Shown: one piece after another, positions 11,201 through 23,941 of the stretch
Layout: every line of letters begins with the position of its first letter
Position numbering within the stretch: the stretch's first letter is position 1
From: Myoxocephalus aenaeus
Lineage: Eukaryota > Chordata > Actinopteri > Perciformes > Cottidae
Direction of reading: 5' to 3'
Assembly: GCA_038501785.1 (NCBI GenBank)
Contig: JBAMJR010000013.1
Location: 3,216,001 to 3,280,000 of the forward strand
DNA length: 64,000 nt
The notes under the pieces: generated by a model
What the model was told of the DNA's origin: nothing
The model's input: only the letters and a program-made list of their open reading frames with translations
Database searches by the model: none
Program-made: the position numbers and the translations under genes

Positions 11201-14200
11201 GCCCAGTTTCCATCTATTTTTTTTTTTTAATGAATCCCTCTCATTCACTTCTCTTCTAGATCGCTGTAACGACCAGGATACTCTGACCTCCCACCGTATT
11301 GGAGATACCTGGACCAAGACAGACGCCCAAGGCCACTCGCTCCAGTGTCTGTGCACCGGGAACGGCCGAGGGGAGTGGAAGTGTGAGCGACATGCTTCAC
11401 TTCATACCACTGGCCTGGGTGAGAAATACATGATAATATGCCTGTCCCTTTCTCTTTTTTTTCCTCCCTCCCTGCTGTGTGTGTGAAGAGAAGAATGTAT
11501 ACCACAGACAGATGCTGTGAGGAGGGGGAGATAAGAAGTGCCAAGTGTTGAAGTGAGAAAGACGTGTCTTTTAACTCATGACCATGACCTCATGAGAACG
11601 GGAGATGGTGAACAGGGAAATGTGTAGAGGGAGAAATGGAACATGGGGAAACTTGGTGGGAGAAATGTGCTTGAAGTGGTTTGAAGTGATTATTGGGTGT
11701 GAGACTGGAACATATGTTTGTCGTGACTCTGGGACAGTAAACTCGTATGAAGCTTCACTGTAGCTAAGGCGGTACAGTTTTCTTTCAGTTGAAAAGAAAC
11801 CCATACTTTTATTTCATGTTGTATGTTATACAGTCCAACACACCAAGCACAGTATATGTTGTTTCACTTGAAGTCATGCATAGGCCCTCACTCCAGTGAC
11901 GGTTGCGTGTTCAAAGATGTTCAAAGATGTTTATTCTTGTGTATGAATTAAGTTAATTTCTTATGTTTTAGCTGCATCATCACTTAATAGGTAACCCTGA
12001 CCTTGAGCCAACGTTTCATTCCAGGCACTGGCTCTCGTGTGATCACTAACATCCAGCCTGCGGTCTACCATCCCGCCACTGTTCCTGAGCTGACCCAGGA
12101 GGGTCCTTGTCGGACGGACGCAGGACTTTCGTACTTCATCGGCCAGCGCTGGATGAAGAACCAGGGAACCAAGCAGTTGATCTGTACCTGTCTTGTCAAT
12201 GGAGTCAGCTGTGAACAGTGGGGTAAGAGACATATAAACAGCATTCACCAATAGTGGCCATCAATTTATTCATATTTTTATCAACTGGAATACAAAAAGC
12301 TCACTGTGGAGTTGTATGATTAAGGACATAAACCAACCTCCAACTGAGATGATGAGCTCTTGGTTATACCTCTATGTTGTCATACGTTTAGTCATTACTG
12401 TATCCGTGTGTGTTTCCTGTCTTCATACAGATGGACCAGCTCCAGTGTACGGTGGCAACTCTGGTGGTCAGCCCTGTGTGTTTCCCTTTCTCTACAAGGG
12501 GAAGACCTACCACTCCTGTATCTCTGATGGACGCAGTGATGGACAGCTGTGGTGTTCCACCGCCTCTGACTTTGAGATGGACCAGAAATATTCTTTCTGT
12601 ACAGAGAGGAATGGTGAGCAGATGTGTTAAATGTTATTGTAGGTGGCACATGTGTAGGAATTCTGAAGTGAAATTGGTGGTCAACAAGGGATGAACAATT
12701 GTTTTTTATTTCACAACCATGATTCGGAAGAGTGCCTGAAAATGTACTCTGTTCGAGCCAACACATACTGGTGTACTGATATTACTTTGGCATTTGAAGA
12801 TGGAGAGTGCAGTGTGTCTTTTTGATGTCCAGAAAAGGGTCTTTCCCCAGAAAAAGTATTCAGTTTATCTCTGCAGATAGCTAACGCTAGCTAGCATCTA
12901 GCATGGGTGGGGGGAAAAGCTGCTAGCCTCACGTGGTAATGTTAGTTGTGTGTAAATACAAGTTTAAAAAAGGAGATTTCAAATACTGCCCACTGTTGTC
13001 CAGATGTTTTTTATACACATGAAACAACTGTTTCAGATAAAACAAGACCTGGTATCTTCAGGGCCGTGAACTAGCTTGTCCCGTCAGTCTGTGCAGCTAA
13101 CATGTCCGACACAAGTTAAGCTAACATAAGGGATAAAGGTTTAAACATTGTTGTTACGTGTTTGTTTATTTAATTACTCTGCAAAGTACAGTATATGTCT
13201 ACTGATATATCAATGTGAGCTAAATTAGACAATATAAAACAAGCTAAGTTTACCGACTAGTCTGGCTGACAAGTTTTAAAAGAACCCTGGCAGCGCCTCA
13301 ACAAGCACCTGCTTCTTCTCTGAACTTTGTGATTATGCGGCATAAAATCTGAATTGTATTAGGGGTTGAATGTTGATAACTATATAGTGATACCAATTTA
13401 TATGGCTGTGTTTTTCTTTTAACAGTAATTATGGCGACACGAGGCGGTAATTCGAATGGTGCTCTGTGCCAGTTCCCCTACCTCTATAATGGCCGAAACT
13501 ACACCGACTGTACTGCAGATGGCCGTAGAGACGGCATGAAGTGGTGCGGCACCACAACGGACTATGATGGAGAACAGCGCTTTGGATTCTGTCCTATGGC
13601 TAGTAAGTTAGAAGAAGTCCAAATGTTGGTGCTGGAGGTAATGGTGTTGTTTGAAGTTGTGTGGTACTGAAAGCGTAGGCCACACTATTATAGATGGCGT
13701 TTTAAAAGGAAACCAAACAAAAGACCTTTTTTAAAACTCTTTTACACACACATTAGTTTCCAAAGTATTTGTTTGCAAGCCAGAAGTGTTTTCACGCCAA
13801 AGGGGCCACTAATGTGATTAGCAGAGCTAATTACTAAGTCCCTCCCACTCTGAAGTAAAATGTGTCTCCGCCCAGTCTGAATCAGCGCAAAGCCTTTTGT
13901 TTTAAGACTATTCTTTGGCAACGAAAAGATGGGTAACCTTATTTAATTTACATAAAAGCCATTATCAGATTGATGTTAAAGGAGTCGGTGCTGATGGCGC
14001 AGACAACATCTAATTTACAGTTCTTGCACCTTTTTATTTATTTATTTATAGTGAAGCCAAATTCACATTGAAGTCACTGCCTTGTGAGAAATGTGTTGTT
14101 GTGTTGTTTAGGTGTCAATTCGGTCTCTGTGGGTAACAAAAGAGGCTGAAACACTAGGGGGTAATTTACACAGCACTAATGTCTGCGAGGGAGTAATGAT

Positions 14201-17200
14201 ATGGTAATGGTGACACCAACATGCCATTCAACAAAGAGATACTGAAAAGAGATCTGATTAAGATGTCTGATCTTAATCAAACAAACAACAACAGCACACA
14301 GTCATGTTGAGTACTGCCAAAAGCTAGTTGATACAAACACAGCTGCGTAGTCACAACACATGTGATTCTTTGGTATTGCTGTGTATGTCCAGGATCCAGG
14401 CCAGCTAACATAATTGTAGACGGACACTGATGTTTATCTCAGGCATTGCTTGAATTTAGTGTGTACATGAATTAAGTACAGACAGATGTAAAAGAATATC
14501 CACAAATGGGAAGAAAGATTAGCTCTGATTTAAACAACCTTCTTACAGATGTCTACATCAAAATGGACAGTCTGTAAAATGTGGATGGTGCACAAGTGAA
14601 ACCATCTACAAGACTGATCTGAGACAAAGAAGTCCTTTGAATTCTATGAAATGGAGCACTGGATTTATTTGATCATATATCTTATTGCTTGTAGTTTTTA
14701 TGTAACGTGGCAAGACAGATGGGCGATCGTTTTAAGAAGTTCAAATTGGTTCAACTCTGCTCTGAAGTCAAAGGATTCGGTTGTGTGCGGAGGTTTAGAG
14801 TTAACACGTGTGCATGTGGACAGCCTATAGAAGAGTAACCCTTGTTTTATGTTGTACTTAACACATCGCAAGCGATGGGATAATGGATTGTGCTGATTTC
14901 TTGGTTTTTTTCAAAAGCTATAATTTTCTCCAGAATTCCTTTTATATGCCTACTTCAAACCTGGGACCCACCTTTTGGACCGACACCCTGTTGTTAACAA
15001 CACCCAGTCGAGATTTAAAGAGGAGAAAAAAAAAGAGCTGCGTTCATGCCCCTTAGCCAGTGTCGGAGCAGGTTGTCTGTGTTAAACTCAGTCCAGCAAT
15101 CAAAGCAGCAGGGGGGCTTTGATATTGACATTAATGGCTTCACAGGGATTGTCAAAACAAACATGGCACTTGAGATGTTAATGCCGGTGTTTTAAAGAAC
15201 AGTAATGGTCTGGAGCCCCTTCTGCTCCACCTGTGGCAGTCCTCCGGGAAGAGTCTGGATAGCCTAATCTGTGTCTGTCATTTGTGGTCGGGGCTCGGTC
15301 TCCACCGCCATTATGCAAACTGCACCATTTACATTATTAGATCCACTGTCTTCTCTCTACCTCAATAGCAATTGAAACATATGACCGTAATTATTAGTAT
15401 CAGTCCCTCTTCAACAAGATCACCAGAGCTTTTGGTTTTTCCTCTGCGTCCTAACATACCATCAAGCAGTGTTCTGCTTTGCCTGGAGGAAATTGGCCCC
15501 AAGTTAAGTTTTAAATGGAGTCATTAAAAGTAGTAGGAGTAGTTTAATTACCATAAGAAAATATAGACTGGTTTTGAACAGACAGTTAAGTTGATGCCAG
15601 ATTGAAGCAGTTCCGTGCTTGGAGATTGTAAAAAGCACCAGGTCACCCTCCAGCTATAGACTATTAGGAAGGATGGGGTGAAAATGCATCCAGACATTGT
15701 CTCAGATTTTAAGCACAATGCCGTACTGATGGCACAGGAGAAGCACTACGCAGCGATTTAAAGAGGAAATTTACAACGTAATAAATGTGCAATGGCAATA
15801 CAATAATCTTGCAATCCTGTTCAGCAGCCGTTACTCGGATCATTCAAGTGGATACTTGACTATTCCCTACCATGTCCAAACAATCTCCAGCCCCTGCATT
15901 TCTGCCCCGAGCCACAGCCTTGGTGCATAGCCACCAAACCAAGTCCAAATGATCTTTAGTCCAAGGAACCAGATGGGCTGGCTCTGGTCCAGATTCTCCC
16001 TGCCTTTTAGAAAAGTTTGGGCTGGGCTCCAAGACAAGAGATCTGCCCTTTCTCTCGCCCGCCGCCTCCTCCCCTGTATGGAGTGTTGAACCCTTGTGTA
16101 CGTGGGCATGCATGCTTATCAGCTGTGTCTGCTCCTCTAAGCTCTAAATCACCTCCACTGAAGCAGCCGTGTAGTCTGCAACTGAGTCGTGTGTTTCAAC
16201 AATATACATTTTGCCACCATTTTAAACTCGAGGGTTTCCTTTCGAGCTCTGCTGCTGTACTCCTTTTGTGTGATTCGGACACAGGTCAGCACTTGCAAAA
16301 GAGGTTAGAATCTGCAGTAGAATAACCAGTAATGTGAAGAAAATCTGTCCAACAGTCAAATGCCACACACATGTTCTTACTACTGAAATCAGTTTTGCAC
16401 CAGGCGTGCAGTTTTAGCAGAATGCAGGTGTCTGCCTGTCGCACCTACCGTAACCAACTTTCTACTTCTCCTGAATGAAAAGTACTCTCTCTTTAATTAT
16501 GGGAGAACGTATGGTGAACACACACAGTCATTCATACACACAAGGACACGAGACCGCGGTTTCTGGCTTCCGATCCAGGAAAATCCACTTTTTTTTTTAA
16601 TATGGACACAGGTGTTCTGTGTTGGTTGTATCTCTACGGCCTTGTGCAGTAATTGTAGGGTAGAATCCCAGGAAGATCATTCATCATAGTGTGTTTTTGT
16701 GTGTTTTTATACTCTGTCGGTATGCACTGCTTGCGTTGCTAACAAGGTGTGTGATGTGTCTGATAGCATGTCTGTGCATCTGTTTATTTTGTGTGGTGTA
16801 CTTTGGTTTGTGTTTTCAACTTAAATATGAGTTGTTGTTGTTTTTTCCCCCAAAGTTGATTTGGAGCCGAGGTGAATCAAGAACGCAACCTATTAGCATG
16901 CATTTGTGTAACTGTTTTTGTCCTTCTGTGTCTTCTAGACAATGAAGAAGTGTGTACGACCAGTGAAGGGGTGATGTACCGCATGGGAGAGCAGTGGGAC
17001 AAACGGCACGACGTTCTGGGTCACATGATGCGATGTACCTGCGTCGGCAATGGCAGAGGAGAATGGAGTTGTGTTGCTTACTCCCAGCTTAAAGGTGTGT
17101 GTGTGTGTCTGTGTGTGTGTGTGTGTGTGACGGCGACAGGCGGAATAGGTTAGATAGAGGAAGAAAAGGGGATTCAGAGTTGCTGACATGGCAGTGTTTT

Positions 17201-18847
17201 GGTCCATGTGTGTGGCGTAATAATTCGTTATATTAGAATACTCTTGAGTGAAGAGGTGAACGGTCACAGGTGATATAATCACACACCTGCCAAAAGGTTA
17301 AAAGCAGGCTACAAGGCTTGCACTTTATGGGGCTTCAGCCACACCTGCATCACACACACACACACCTACACCTACACACAAACACACAGCATTTAGAAGA
17401 GCATCTGTGCCAAAGCAGGGAGGTGCTTAGAAAATAAGTTACATTTTGCATTTTCTCCTCCATGCCAATGCATATCTGCTTGTCTGTTGCAGACCAGTGT
17501 ATTGTGGACGGCCTGAACTTCGAGGTGAACCAAACCTTCACCAAACAACATGAGGAGGGCTACACAATGAACTGCACCTGCTTCGGACAGGGGCGTGGTC
17601 GCTGGAAGTGTGATGCCGTTGGTGAGTTTACCAGGTTACAGGTTTGATCTGTGTTCATTCAGTCTCAACTAACGTGCAAACATTAATTGTATTTAACGCT
17701 CCAAATTCAGTTAGAAATTGCAATTGCTTATTTCTTTGCTAATTCTCGATATTTATATGTTTGCATCACTTCCAGACGCACATAGATATGCACCATGTTT
17801 GTTTGCAGAGGTTGTTTAAATGTTATTAATTGCATCATCTGGTTTTATGACTCTTTTAGATCAGTGCCAGGAGCCAGAGACGAGAGCCTTCTATAAGATT
17901 GGAGAGTCTTGGGATAAAGTCATCCAAGGAATCATGTACAAGTGCTATTGCTATGGCAACGGCGTCGGAGAGCTCAGCTGCGAGCCCCAGCAGTCCTTCC
18001 CCGGTAAGATGTGAAGCACATTAAGACAATATTCATTTGTCGCCACTGAGATTTTTGCCAGTCAATGGAAACTGTGCCTTTTTGACATATCTGGTTCTTA
18101 ATTAAAGCCTAAAGTTATATGTAGAGTCTCCACCCTGCTCAGAAGAATGAGTCCATAATCCTTATTGTATTGACTTATGATGACAGAGGAGGTTCGCACA
18201 CTAATGAGAAGACGTCATTTTATCCATCTGCCATCTGGCCTTCATCAATGTTGCAGGAATTTATTCATTTCGCAAAACCCCAAATATACATGGAGGAAAT
18301 GTTCAGCTCTTTTGTTCGTTCTTTTCCACCTGATCACCTAGAAGGGAAAAAAAAGCCTTAATATTGTCATTTTTCACTTCTGATCCTGTCTCAGTCCCTG
18401 GTACTATTTGATTATGTTGACTGAGGTTTCAGAGTTGTTGTTTTTTTGCACCCCTCAACATCTAATTTGAGTGTCAGTGAGTTGTTGAGGCTTTGGTTCT
18501 TTTTAGCCAGGTCGATGCCTGCATGAATGCTGGTATTGTACAGGATAAAGAAAGGAGGAAATGCTCACAGTAGCTGTGAAGCCGATATGTAACCCTCAGT
18601 AAGGATGTGTTCAGTGATGGTAATATGAGCTCGCAAATTACGCTCCATCTCCTGCAGGGAAATCTGTTTGTTTAAGTCACCTTGAAAATGAGGCCCTTGA
18701 CTTTGATGTGAAACAGACAGCGATGGGAGGGGGTGTGATTTCCTCTTTAAGAGATACACCCCCTACTTTGAGCCTTTGTTCCTGCCAGCATGTGGTACAT
18801 CCCCTGTGCTGTTGCCACAGCTGTACAAAACATCACTGTGTGTGTGT

Positions 18848-18891
<44 letters not shown>

Positions 18892-19461
18892 TACATTTAA
18901 AGCCAGTTGAACAACAGTTTTAAATTTTGTGGATTCAACTTTAAATTGAACCTCGTGTCTTAGAGTTGAAGCACTTAGCCAGCATTATTTAGTCATGCTT
19001 CATTAGTCACAGCTTTGTCTTGACTTTTTGAAGTTTTCTCCTTCATATCCGAGTCCCTTCACAGGCGTTGTTGTTGTTTACCTTTTAATATTCTGCCCCC
19101 TTCGTCATTGCAACTAACCACGTTCCTCACCTTTTCTTGTACGGCAACCCCGAATAATCATGCAACGTTGTTCCCATTCCTTTCGCATTTCCGCTGATTG
19201 TTAAAATAGTGATGCACTTGTACAGTGAGTCAGGCTTTTATGTTGTGTACTTGCTATTGCATTTTAAAACGAGTGAGGCTGTGAAGCTATCCTAGTGGGG
19301 ACAGAACTTGAGGTTTTGACAAGTCTTGTGTAAAGGAACATTTGAACTATTACTTGTTTGCCCTGTGTGTGTGAAGCAGGTTGTCGGGAGATACAAAATG
19401 TAGGGCACTATTCCTCCATAAGTGGCTGTAATGGCAACCAGCTGTGAACTTGCTCTGCGCC

Positions 19462-19521
<60 letters not shown>

Positions 19522-22500
19522 CCTCGGCTCACACAATGCAGCATGCTAAGATTTAAGGGTAGCAAGAGGCAAATCCAGACTCCGGGTCAGTTGGCTTACT
19601 GGGGAAAACACCATAAAAGGTAAAAATGGAAAATCCCAGTGAAGGATCTTTTTAAGGGTTTTCACAAGTCTCAGTTTTAGCACCACATTGATACGATCTT
19701 CTTAAAAAAAAAAAAAAAAAAATAGTTTGTTTTCTTTTCTACCCTCTGCGTTTATCTCCCCTCGTCTGGAGTGTAATTTAATCTTTAATCTTTCTGGGTA
19801 TTTCTTATTGTTGGGATGGCTCGACATGACTTCCCTTTGCTGTGGTCCTTATCACCACCTTCCTGTGCCTCTCGTCTGTATCAAGAATAAATGTTGTGTC
19901 TGTTTCTACAAAGTAAAGGGAGATGTCTGCATCAACGTGCCTGTAAATTACGCAGATGTGTGTGTGTGTTATGCTGGGAGATTGTGTGTGTGTGTGTGTG
20001 TGTATGTGTGTGTACATGCAGTTTAGCCACTGCAAGTGTGCATCCGTTTTCATTTGCGTCCCACATCTGATTCTACGTAACCCTTACCCTCGCCAGTGGC
20101 CTGTGGGTCTGTAATAGGCCGTAATTGGTCCCAGATTGTTTTTGAGGTTGGTGTATCTGCAAGCAACTTCTGGTTAACCGAGCCACTTGCTCAGAAACTT
20201 TAATTACAGGTCTGCTATTTGGAAAAGTGGTTAGAAAACCTCAGTTCTTTATAGAAGCTACCAGTTTCTATCAGCGCAGCTTATGTCAGGAGTCTGCTTG
20301 CCACATGACTTCTGTTTACATTAAAGATGACTTGATAACCTTTGTTCACTTCCGAAACCAGTAGAATTTAAAAAATTTGAGTTTTTTCTGATTATAATTT
20401 GTCTTTCCCTGCTAAGCTGCTCTTAAGCCTGGACCGCCACCTTTTGCAACACAGAACCCAACTTTAGTCAATGTGCTGTCAGGCGCACTAATGACACAAT
20501 ACACATGTTTAAGCTCATGTCAGCTACAAACCTCACCACCGCAAGGTTTTCCAAGGAATCCACCAACAAACGTACATAGTCGGTATTCGCAACTTGTTAA
20601 ATGTTGTTTGGCAGCGTGTCCCTAGACTCAAGGAGCTCAGTTAAACTGCAAAACCCACGTTTCTAGGACTGAAAGCAGCATATACACGCAATAAAGACAC
20701 GCAATATATTCCAGGATTTTGTTTTAAGAAGTTTTTTTTTTTCCTCATGCTTCTTCATTGCTTCAGCATACTTTTTCGTCGAAACTTTTCTAGAAACGTG
20801 TCATATACCGTTCTGCGATACTTCTGCAAGTGTTTTCTAAAATGTATGAAATGGAAAAGGTTAAAGAGTAGAACAAAATAGAGTCAAAGGCTTTCTCCCC
20901 TCCAGCTGTTGAAATCTGGGCTGGAATCTCACAGGGACGTGCTAGTTTTCCCTCACTCTTTGTGTTCTGTTCAGGAAAATCCTGCTGCACACTCACTCAT
21001 GTTGAGGTGGGATATGCAACATTGAAATGGAATAGAATGGCCAGTATCCCACCATGTCAGCTTCCCAAAGCTAAGATTTGACTTGGATGTATGATGTGTT
21101 CGGCATTGACAATGCCCCATGCTCCTGCACAATATAACATGATGATGATGATGACTTTGCTCTACAATACAAAGTGAATCTCCTGGTCTGTTCTGTATTG
21201 CTCACCCCTCTGTCTTTGATCTTTCTCTCTCTCTCGCTCTCTCAGGTGGTAATCGTCCCGTCCAGGTGATCATAACTGAATCTGGAAACCAACCCAACTC
21301 TCACCCTATTCAGTGGAACGCCCCACAATCTGCTCACATCACCCAGTACATCCTCAAGTGGAAAGTGGTGAGTTTTCTGCCTCACAGCGAACAAAGAAAT
21401 GATGCCTCGACTTGGTGACTAACCTCTATCAACCTATCTAACATGCAACCCCTGCGCTGCATGCAAAGCTTTAAAATACTCTTGCATCTCTCTTTATTTC
21501 TGACATTCTCTATCACATTTTCCAGAAAAACACTCATACACCATGGAGAGAGGTGATGATCCCTGGCCATCTGAACTCTTACACCATCTCTGGTCTGAAG
21601 CCGGGCATCACCTACGAGGGTCAGCTCATCAGCGTGCTGCGGTTTGGACGCCAAGAGCTCACGCGCTTTGACTTCACCACCAATTATGGATCACGTGAGT
21701 TGAGGGAGCTTATTTGCCGCATCACTGCATTTGGCTACTTTTGCAGTTTAGGCATGAGTAGTTTTTGTTCTGCATATCTCTGCTTTATGTGTACTGGTTT
21801 GCAAAATAACTATGCAAGATGATTTGTGCTTGCAACATTATGAAATAGCAATTTAATGTGCTTTATTTTTTTAAATTCCGTTTGGCTCTTTAAAATGAAA
21901 CTTTTAATTAACCAGAATCTCCTCGCTGAGGTTTAGAAACATTTCCTGCACAGTGTTGCCAGCTCTGATCTCAGAGGAACCAACTCTCCCATTTTTCCAT
22001 CCCTTTTTTTTTTTCCTGTAGTGGCGACATCACAAGGCGAGACCACTCAACCTCCGCCTACGGTTGACATCTCGGAGTCGGTGACCGAAATTACCTCCAG
22101 CAGCTTTGTCATCTCCTGGGTTTCCGCCTCCGACACGGTTTCTGGTTTTAGAGTAGAGTATGAGCTCAGTGAGCATGGACAGGGAACGGGACAGGCCCTG
22201 GTGCTCGGTAGGTGGAGGGAAACACTTCTACAAACATGAATACATTCACAAATATATTGTTGGGTTTTCTATCGATGGCGGCAAACATATTGTGCATTCT
22301 AGTTGGGCCTGATTTCAAAATATTGTAGATTTGACCAAGACAGACTGCTCTTAGAGAATAAAAGGTCTTCATTTAGCTTTAAAATATTTCAATGTATGAA
22401 AACCAATGTGTTAATACAATCTTTTTTTTCTTTTTTCATCAGATGTGCCCCATACAGCAACCTCAGTGAACATTAATGATCTTCTACCTGGAAGGAAGTA

Positions 22501-23906
22501 CACTGTTAACGTCTATGAGGTTACAGATGTCGGAGACAACCTCATTCTTACTACTTCACAAACCACTGGTTAGTAGGCATATACACACGCTTTCTCCCAG
22601 TTTATACTCCCGTCTCTCTTCTCTGACCGGTTCTTTCCCGTTCTCACAAAAATGACAGCTGCTAGACTGAAATGTTGTCTTGAATCCCAGACCTGCAAGC
22701 GGCCTAATGAACACGCGCCAGGGACTATAAATCAAGTAGTCCAGTAAAAAAAAAATGCAGCGGTCGTAATTTCCCTCCTCACACTTGCGCCTCATTTGTT
22801 CCGTAGCACCTGATGCTCCCATTGAGCATGAAGTGGAGGAAGTGGGAGAAACTTCCATGGTGATCAGCTGGGAAAAACCACTAGCTCCCATCACTGGTAT
22901 GTTAAGGCACATGTCACAGCCAAAATCTATCATCATGCTGTTTCTGATATGAACCCGTACATATTCATCTGCGACAGTCCCGTACGCACAATGAACCGCA
23001 CGGCCTCTTCCTCCATGCAGGCTATCGCGTCGTCTACACGCCATCAGAGGAAGGCGAAAGCACGGAGCTGACTCTCCCTGACACGGCAACATCTGTGACT
23101 CTGAGTGAACTTCGACCCGGGAAGTTGTACAACATCAGTATCTACGCGGTGGAGGACAGCCTGGAGAGCGAGCCCATCTTTGTACAAGTCAACACTGCCG
23201 GAGATCGACTGCCAGGTAAAAGACTGAGACGTGTGAAAGAAAGGGGACCTGATTGTGATTTGGAAGGCTTGAGTCAGGTTGTGTGTCAAGAGCAAGAGAG
23301 TGTGCAAAGAGATGGAATTTAATCTCTTGAGTCACTTTTTTTTTTTAAACCAAACCAATTGTTTTGCTGAATATTAGCCCATAACCTTTGAGTATTTGAG
23401 GTATACAGTGGCTCTTTAGAGGTCATACCAGTACATAGACTTTGGTTTGAACTGGTGGTTGAGATTTTAAAAAACAAAAACATATGGAAGCAAGAAGTTA
23501 AAAAAAAAGATATAAAGCATTGCTTCTTCAGACAGCCATCAAAGTGGTATTAACTCTGCCTGACACCCACAACCCTCCAGATACTATGAAAATAATAAGT
23601 CCAAAAGATGGAGTAATATGCTATATTCTGTGAGGAAGATATCCCCGCTCTGCTGTATGTTCATACGTTGTAATGTCGTCATCAGGCCACCGTCCAGAAC
23701 GCTGCAAGTCATCCAGTGGACTAGTCACTGATCTATGTGGAAGTTTTCAATTCTTAATACGAGAAGTAAAGAGTTTTCCAATTGAAAAGGAAGTCATTGA
23801 GTTCACAGCTGTTCTGTTCTTATTCTGCTCGACTGTAGTTATGTAAAAATGTTCAGTCTGCCAGGTCGAACATGCCGTTGGGCCAGTTGAGCAGATGCTA
23901 GAAAAG

Positions 23907-23941
<35 letters not shown>

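Noticed and set aside
14255..14279. 10-bp inverted repeat with 5-base loop in fn1 intron 9
   Set aside because: The arms (tgattaagat / atcttaatca) are exact but short, and one such repeat is expected by chance in a window of this size.
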